Of a stretch of 64,000 bases of DNA, positions 58,943-64,000 are shown piece after piece. How positions within the stretch are numbered: the first letter of the stretch is position 1; each line of letters begins with the position of its first letter. The notes below the pieces were generated by a model that did no database searches, was not told the origin of the DNA, and was given only the letters and a program-made list of their open reading frames with translations. The position numbers and the translations under genes were made by a program. Source of the stretch: Adineta ricciae (lineage: Eukaryota; Rotifera; Eurotatoria; Adinetida; Adinetidae); assembly GCA_905250025.1 (NCBI GenBank), contig CAJNOJ010000332.1, positions 1 through 64,000 on the forward strand, given 5' to 3'.

Positions 58943-59332
58943 TCAAATTCGTTGTAAATCTAATTGCGTTTTATCATTTCTTTCGCCGCCGGTATTGACA
59001 GTCGATGCCGGTTCAAATAACATCACCGTACATTCACCATTTTCCGCCTTTGGATTGTGTTCAACACCCTTTGGAACGATAAACATATCGCCTTCTTTAA
59101 GATGAATGTCTCCATTTTGATTATTTCGCAATTGTATGATAACTTCTCCTTTAAGGACAAGAAAAAGTTCGTCTTCATCTTTATGCGAATGCCAGCCGAA
59201 TTCTCCGAGTAACTTCGCCAATTTCACATGTTGACCATTAAGTTCGCCGATGATCTTTGGAGTCCAATGCGCAGAAAAGAGCGACGCCTTTTCATAAACA
59301 TTTGCTTTCGATAAATTCGTTGCCGCTGTCAT
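58943..59332 (-). CDS. Cupin-domain protein, bacterial type
   Basis: One frame of 129 residues is a single cupin barrel. Motif 1 is GWHSHKDEDELFLVLKGEV, with the two His and one Glu metal ligands. Motif 2 is GDMFIVPKGVEHNPKAENG, with the third His. It resembles small bacterial cupins annotated near mannose-6-phosphate isomerase. The substrate is unknown. The gene is intronless and lies 200 bp upstream of UBA2 on the same strand. The start gives a short N-terminal lead (MTAATNLSKAN). The compact microbial form and lack of introns make horizontal origin likely but unproven. Confidence 0.88.
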   Translation of the reverse strand: MTAATNLSKANVYEKASLFSAHWTPKIIGELNGQHVKLAKLLGEFGWHSHKDEDELFLVLKGEVIIQLRNNQNGDIHLKEGDMFIVPKGVEHNPKAENGECTVMLFEPASTVNTGGERNDKTQLDLQRI

Positions 59333-59814
59333 GTTCTCCAGAGAAAGACTGACACAGAAAAGAAAACGATAAATTTATTTCGACCACGTGTCTCTCAGAT
59401 AAGAATAATCAACCTATATAACTATCATCTCTATCTTAACACAAGTAATTCGAAACCAATGTGATTTGAAATAAATGTAGACATTGTGTCCATTGACAAG
59501 ATATCGAATTTGTGTGTCTAATCATCGTCTGTTCTTTCGATTTATTTGTCAAAATGTAAACTACAACAATGCGAAGTTCTATTCACAGTCGAACAAGATG
59601 ATTTCTCTGTTCAAACAAAACACACGAAAGAATAGAAGTCATGTCTCCATTCGATAATGATGCCTACGTACACAATTTTAACAGAAGAATCGAACTATCT
59701 TTTCACATATATGTATACAACAACGAACTATTGACATAAGGATCACAACAGATAGTTAATTGTGTTGTTGAAAAAGAACAAAAAAGAAACGAAACAACGA
59801 AAGTAACAGTAGTC
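59333..59814. other. Intergenic between cupin and fascin
   Basis: AT-rich spacer with no coding signal. Confidence 0.4.
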
Positions 59815-61687
59815 TTAAAAATCCCATTGAGTAGCTTGTCGACTGTATTCACATGTCGCGTGAATACTTCCGTTTTGTTCAGCGCGGAGATACATGCCAT
59901 TAGGCGCTTTGAGAAGTATTCGAGAGTGAGAAGAACATAATTCGATAACGAACTTCGACGGATCGTCGCCAGTCACACTGATTGTTAAATCTTTTAAGAT
60001 TTCCCAATACTTCCCATCAGAACCTGTACGAAAAATGAATAATACATTGAAATGACTCTGTTTCCTTCAATCATACCTTTAAGATAAACAATTCCATCGT
60101 TGGATTCCTCGAGTGTAAACAATGCAAATATAGATTTATTGCATTCTAGTATGCGTGAGTGTTTATTTCGATAAGCCACATAGCCAAATTCGCATTTCAA
60201 TACACAAAACGGTCGGTTGACGAATTTCACAAGAAAACCACTTTCATTCGTGTTTAATTGATCGCTTATAGCCCGCATATGTCCCGTAGGATGTGGAACA
60301 ATATATTTTCCATTCGATGCTTGAAATACTATATGCCCATTATTCATCGATTGGATATAAAAGCCCGTCTCGATCGACCTATAACTCGTAGTATTACAAC
60401 GAAAAACAATTTCAATTGTACTCGTACCGCTTCTCTGCTGTTGCCTGCACACCACCCCCTTCGAGTTTCCAATACTTATTATTCGACGTTCGGATATGAT
60501 AAACTTCGAGTTGTTCGTCATATTCCAATTGAAATATACTACTACGATCACGTTCGCACTGATTCGCTGACAGATCAACGCCTTGTTTGATAGAAACAAG
60601 TTTTCCATTTGGAGCAATTAAACATATTTGTTCTTTGCTTTCTTCCATCAGAAATTGCTCATCTTTTCCGGCAACCTTGTTTCGTGTTGTCATCAGTCCG
60701 GATGGGCCAATCGCTGTTAAATAACATTGTTCACAATCTTTAAATGTTAAATAACCTTTGAAAATTTCAATCATAAATAAAGTCTCTTCCATGCGTTTCG
60801 AAACTAATTTTCCATCTTTATGAAAATAAAGACCATTGCTCGACCGAATACAGTATTGACCATCAACATATTCAATGGTGAGGATCGCTCCACTACCCCA
60901 AGGAATAATATCATCAATATGTACTTCATCATCATCTAATTTCGCATAACGTTTGCGAAGAACATGTTTGAGGTTAATCTGAACAAACTCGATCGAAATC
61001 TGATGAAAGAAAAGAAGCATCTTTGTTACCTGCGGATGAATCGCTAAATGAGGTGACCACCACTCCGGACATTTACTAAAACAATGCAAATGATCAGCGT
61101 CGCCACCTAAATACATTCCATAACTGAGCGATTTCAAAGCCCAATGACCAGTTCGATTGTATTCAAGTTGAAAACGACAATCATTATCAACGTCGAATGT
61201 ATCACATTTCAAACGACCGTATTTGTCGGTTGATAAATAATGACGAAGAGACGATTGAAGGTAAATACAATCGTTTTCACTGCTGTATGTGATCGTCCAA
61301 CGTTGTTTCTTTTTCAAACACGTACCAGCTACAGAAACAAGGCTATTATCGTGAAAAATCGAGACAAATTGGATCTTACTCGCATTGATTTTACATCCGA
61401 AAGTCTCAGCAGTTAAATATTTTCCTTTCGAGTTGATCAAACCTAATGACCAGACGCATTTTTCAGGTGTCGAACTGTTCGATTCAATGCGTTTCGGATG
61501 ATGACTTGGTACTGATTTGAAATGATGTCCATTCGGAGTAACTGAAGGCTTTTTAATATGAGTTGTAGTCACGGGAACTAACGACGTTGGCAATTTGACA
61601 GGAGGTTTAGGTCTAAATTGACAAAACAAAAGTTGAGAAGTGATTTTGCATCTTTCTTCAGCTCACGAACCTGAGTGCGGAATGCAT
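59815..61687 (-). CDS. Fascin (actin-bundling protein)
   Basis: Five exons: a 17-bp first exon (61671-61687, MHSAL), then from 61612 downward. The protein has about 500 residues and four beta-trefoil fascin domains. Clear family signatures are WSLGLINSKGKYLTAETFG, LKKKQRWTI, LAIHPQ followed by NLKHVLRKRYAKL, IIPWGSGAILTIEY, GPSGLMTTRNKVAGKDEQF, VDLSANQ, KYWKLEGGGVQATAEK, FQASNGKYIV and VNRPFCVLKCEFGYVA. It ends ATQWDF. Fascin cross-links actin filaments in filopodia and microvilli. A 51-bp intron after HPQ is a multiple of three and free of stops, so retention would keep the frame. A basic, Pro/Ser-rich N-terminal extension of about 50 residues precedes domain 1. Confidence 0.93.
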
Positions 61688-63274
61688 TTTGTATCAATTC
61701 GATCAATAAGTAATCATTTTGTTTGAACAAAGTGTGTGTACGTCTTGTCAAACGACTATCTATTGAAATGAGACATATGAGAAGAGAAATTCTCTCTCTC
61801 TTTTTCTCTTCTCTTCTCTTTTCTTCTCTCTCGTTCTTTCTGCCTTCACTTTCATTCCTCGGACACGAATGTAAAAAGATCTTTCGTTCTGATGACCGTT
61901 GGACGAATGAAAACAATAATTAACAATCGATAATCGAAGAAAAATTCCCTTTACTATTCATTAGATGGTATGGTCTATGATTCGAATGATTTGACCGAGG
62001 AATCGTTATCGATCATCTCTTGAAAGACATCCATCTAAACGCATGTTGATATAGGTTCAAACAATAGACGTGTTCGAATGCGAGAATAGTTTCTTAGTCT
62101 CAATTGGACATATGCTGCTAGTTAGAATGCCAATGGTATCTTTTTCTACGAGTACATTGGACTTGAAAGAGAATTATTAGGTCAGCGTTACATCATCATT
62201 CATTAGAGAAGTCAAGGTACTCGATTTTTATGCCTTCAGATAGAGTAAATGAGATTTTTTAATAAGCCGCTTCTAGTAATTGAACTGAACTAGGCATAGT
62301 GATGACATGTAGCGTCGAATAGGATGAGAACGGAGATTAGACTTGGCATGTTCTTTGAACTTTTCTCGTGTCAAATATTGAGATGTATAAGAAAGAAGAA
62401 AAAAAAACATGTAATACTCATTTCCGTTCTAGGCCTTGTCCTATGTACTGTACGGTGTCATTCTAATTCGATAATTGACTAACACTAGGCTCCTTTTTCT
62501 TCAATAGCAATCACTGGTGCTGTTACCTAACCATACGTGTAGATGAAAAAAAAGAGAAGAAGAAGAAGTTGCCCTCTTTCAAGTATATGTAACAATTATT
62601 TAATCATCAGCTGCTCACGAATGATTTCATTAGATGACAAAGAATCAGTAACAGATGTTCAAATGGTAACTTTCGTGAAACAGTTCCTCAATAAACGTAT
62701 TAATTCGACTGATAATTACAGGCGAATGTATTGCAAGATCACATCTCTGTTTCTGCGAGTGATGTTTAAGTGAGTGTGTCCGTTGCATTTGACATTAGTT
62801 GAAAGAATTTGACACATTTGCATAGAATTTATTCGTCAATTAACTGAGAGACTACAATTGAAATAAAAATAAAGATCACATAAACTCTTCCACACGCATT
62901 ATATACATAAAGCTCAATGATTATATTCTCATATGTTTGTCTTTTTCACCCTCACTTCAATTTTCTACTATCGATGTATAAGTTAAAATCTACAAGAAGA
63001 GAAAACAAACAAGAAAAACCGGAGTATGACAAAACCCGAGTAGTAAATATAAACATTTCGGCTTGCTTCACGTCGAACGATGATTTCAATGATCAGAGAA
63101 AAAAATACAAAGAAAATTCGGAAGTATAAATAGTTTGACAAACGCGGACGATGATGATTTCCTTTGATTTTTCAATTTTATTTATCAATTGTATGAAAAG
63201 AGAGATATGTCAACGACTAGAGTGTTCTTTGATCCATGTATATGACTATGAAAGAAAAATAAAAACAAGAAATT
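61688..63274. other. Intergenic with a doubtful small ORF
   Basis: A pyrimidine tract (TTTCTC/TCTTCT) lies at about 61793-61840. At 62543 an ATG opens a basic frame (KKKRRRRSCPL). After a possible GTAACT..TTACAG intron at about 62665-62721 it could end QDHISVSASDV. This is weak. The rest shows nothing. Confidence 0.3.
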
Positions 63275-64000
63275 TTATCTCGTGATGAGTGGATTCGCTG
63301 ATGGTGAACGAGAACGAGCGTTCGTTTCGATGGGAACGAAGTTTTGACGAGCATTCGCTTTCAATCGGCCAACTTTGATAAAAACACGTTCATGAGGGAG
63401 AGTCTAAACAGAAAATATCAGTTTCTTATGCAGAAACAAGCAAGCAATATTTACTTTTAATGTGTAAGCAACTTGTTCGTATGCAGCAGTACGTAAATCT
63501 TTTCCATTGACTTCAAGAATCAAATCTCCGGACATCAGGCGACCGTCTTTTTCCGCCGAACTATTTTCAATCTAATTCAACAGGTTTTATTGAACATTTC
63601 ATAAAGAAATCATCAACTTACAATATGAGAAATGAACACACCATGACCATGTCTCCTGCCAATGATACTGAAACCTAAATGGATAAATTTCAGTAGAAAT
63701 TTGCAAAGAAAAAGTTTATCGAAATGCTTACCCAGTCCTTTGCCGGCTTTCTTCATGAAATCAACCGTTAAAATATCGAATTTATCTTCTTCGTTGACCA
63801 CTTCACCACGTAGGATGAGCATACGAACAATATTTTTCGATTGTCGTAATGCCTGAATCGCTTCTTCATGTGTCGCAATACGTAGATCAATCGAATTAAC
63901 TTCAAGAATTTGATCACCTACAACTAAACGACCATCACGTTGAGCAGCACAACCTTCATAAATATCATGAATGATTATCCCTGACTAAAATAAAAAAAAA
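63275..64000 (-). CDS. Multi-PDZ scaffold protein, C-terminal part
   Basis: Exons on the minus strand run in from beyond the right edge. Two PDZ domains are visible. The first ends VGDQILEVNSIDLRIATHEE and QALRQSKNIVRMLILRG. The second has KKAGKGLGFSIIGRRHGHGV, with the carboxylate-binding loop in the form GLGFSI, then LMSGDLILEVNGKDLRTA. The protein ends SANPLITR. The tandem arrangement near a C-terminus resembles MPDZ/PATJ-type scaffolds of cell junctions, but the window holds too little to name it. Confidence 0.82.

Overview
The window reads as nuclear DNA of a small invertebrate animal, most likely a bdelloid rotifer. This is an inference: the DNA is AT-rich, genes are dense and lie on both strands, most introns are only about 45-65 bp with GT..AG ends, receptor families are expanded in tandem, and ordinary animal genes (AP2S1, LMAN1, NFS1, UBA2, fascin, an ERG/FLI-type ETS factor) sit beside intronless enzyme genes of bacterial or fungal flavour. 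No rRNA, CRISPR array, plasmid or phage feature was seen. Exon boundaries were joined by eye from reading frame and splice sites, so they are models, not transcript evidence.

Layout. 1-5.1 kb: tail of an upstream gene, an unrecognised single-pass membrane protein, and a RING/B-box/coiled-coil/NHL (TRIM-NHL) gene. 5.1-11.8 kb: a gene-poor accessory stretch with a lone TDP-43-type N-terminal domain gene, two copies of a GC-rich CCCAGG-ended MITE, a long inverted repeat, and two phase-matched orphan exons. 11.8-20.6 kb: nitronate monooxygenase (intronless), TRIQK, a damaged AP2S1, a second MITE family with a 10-bp target duplication, LMAN1/ERGIC-53, cysteine desulfurase NFS1 and a small coiled-coil protein. 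21-24.7 kb: a candidate neuropeptide precursor, tRNA-Val(TAC), a secreted protein resembling anti-lipopolysaccharide factors, and a CABIT-domain gene. 26.2-30.9 kb: three tandem rhodopsin-like GPCRs. 31-35.3 kb: a long microsatellite-rich flank and an ETS gene that runs into a single N at 35320.

Directly after that N lies the 5' part of a second AP2S1 copy on the other strand. Both genes therefore lose their 3' ends at the same base, which points to a scaffold join. 35.9-44.2 kb: two members of an unrecognised glycine-rich family flank a large LDLa/EGF/7TM receptor gene. 45.7-55.6 kb: four tandem CYP3-clan P450 genes, all on the minus strand. 56.7-64 kb: UBA2 (intronless), a cupin (intronless), fascin and the C-terminal end of a multi-PDZ protein.

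The genes form no single pathway. Two groups hang together by duplication: the GPCR triplet and the P450 quartet, in which near-identical tracts alternate with diverged ones as expected from gene conversion. The points most worth following are the neuropeptide precursor, the ALF-like secreted protein, the split and duplicated AP2S1 around the N, the two short transposon families, and the TDP-43-type domain without RNA-binding domains.
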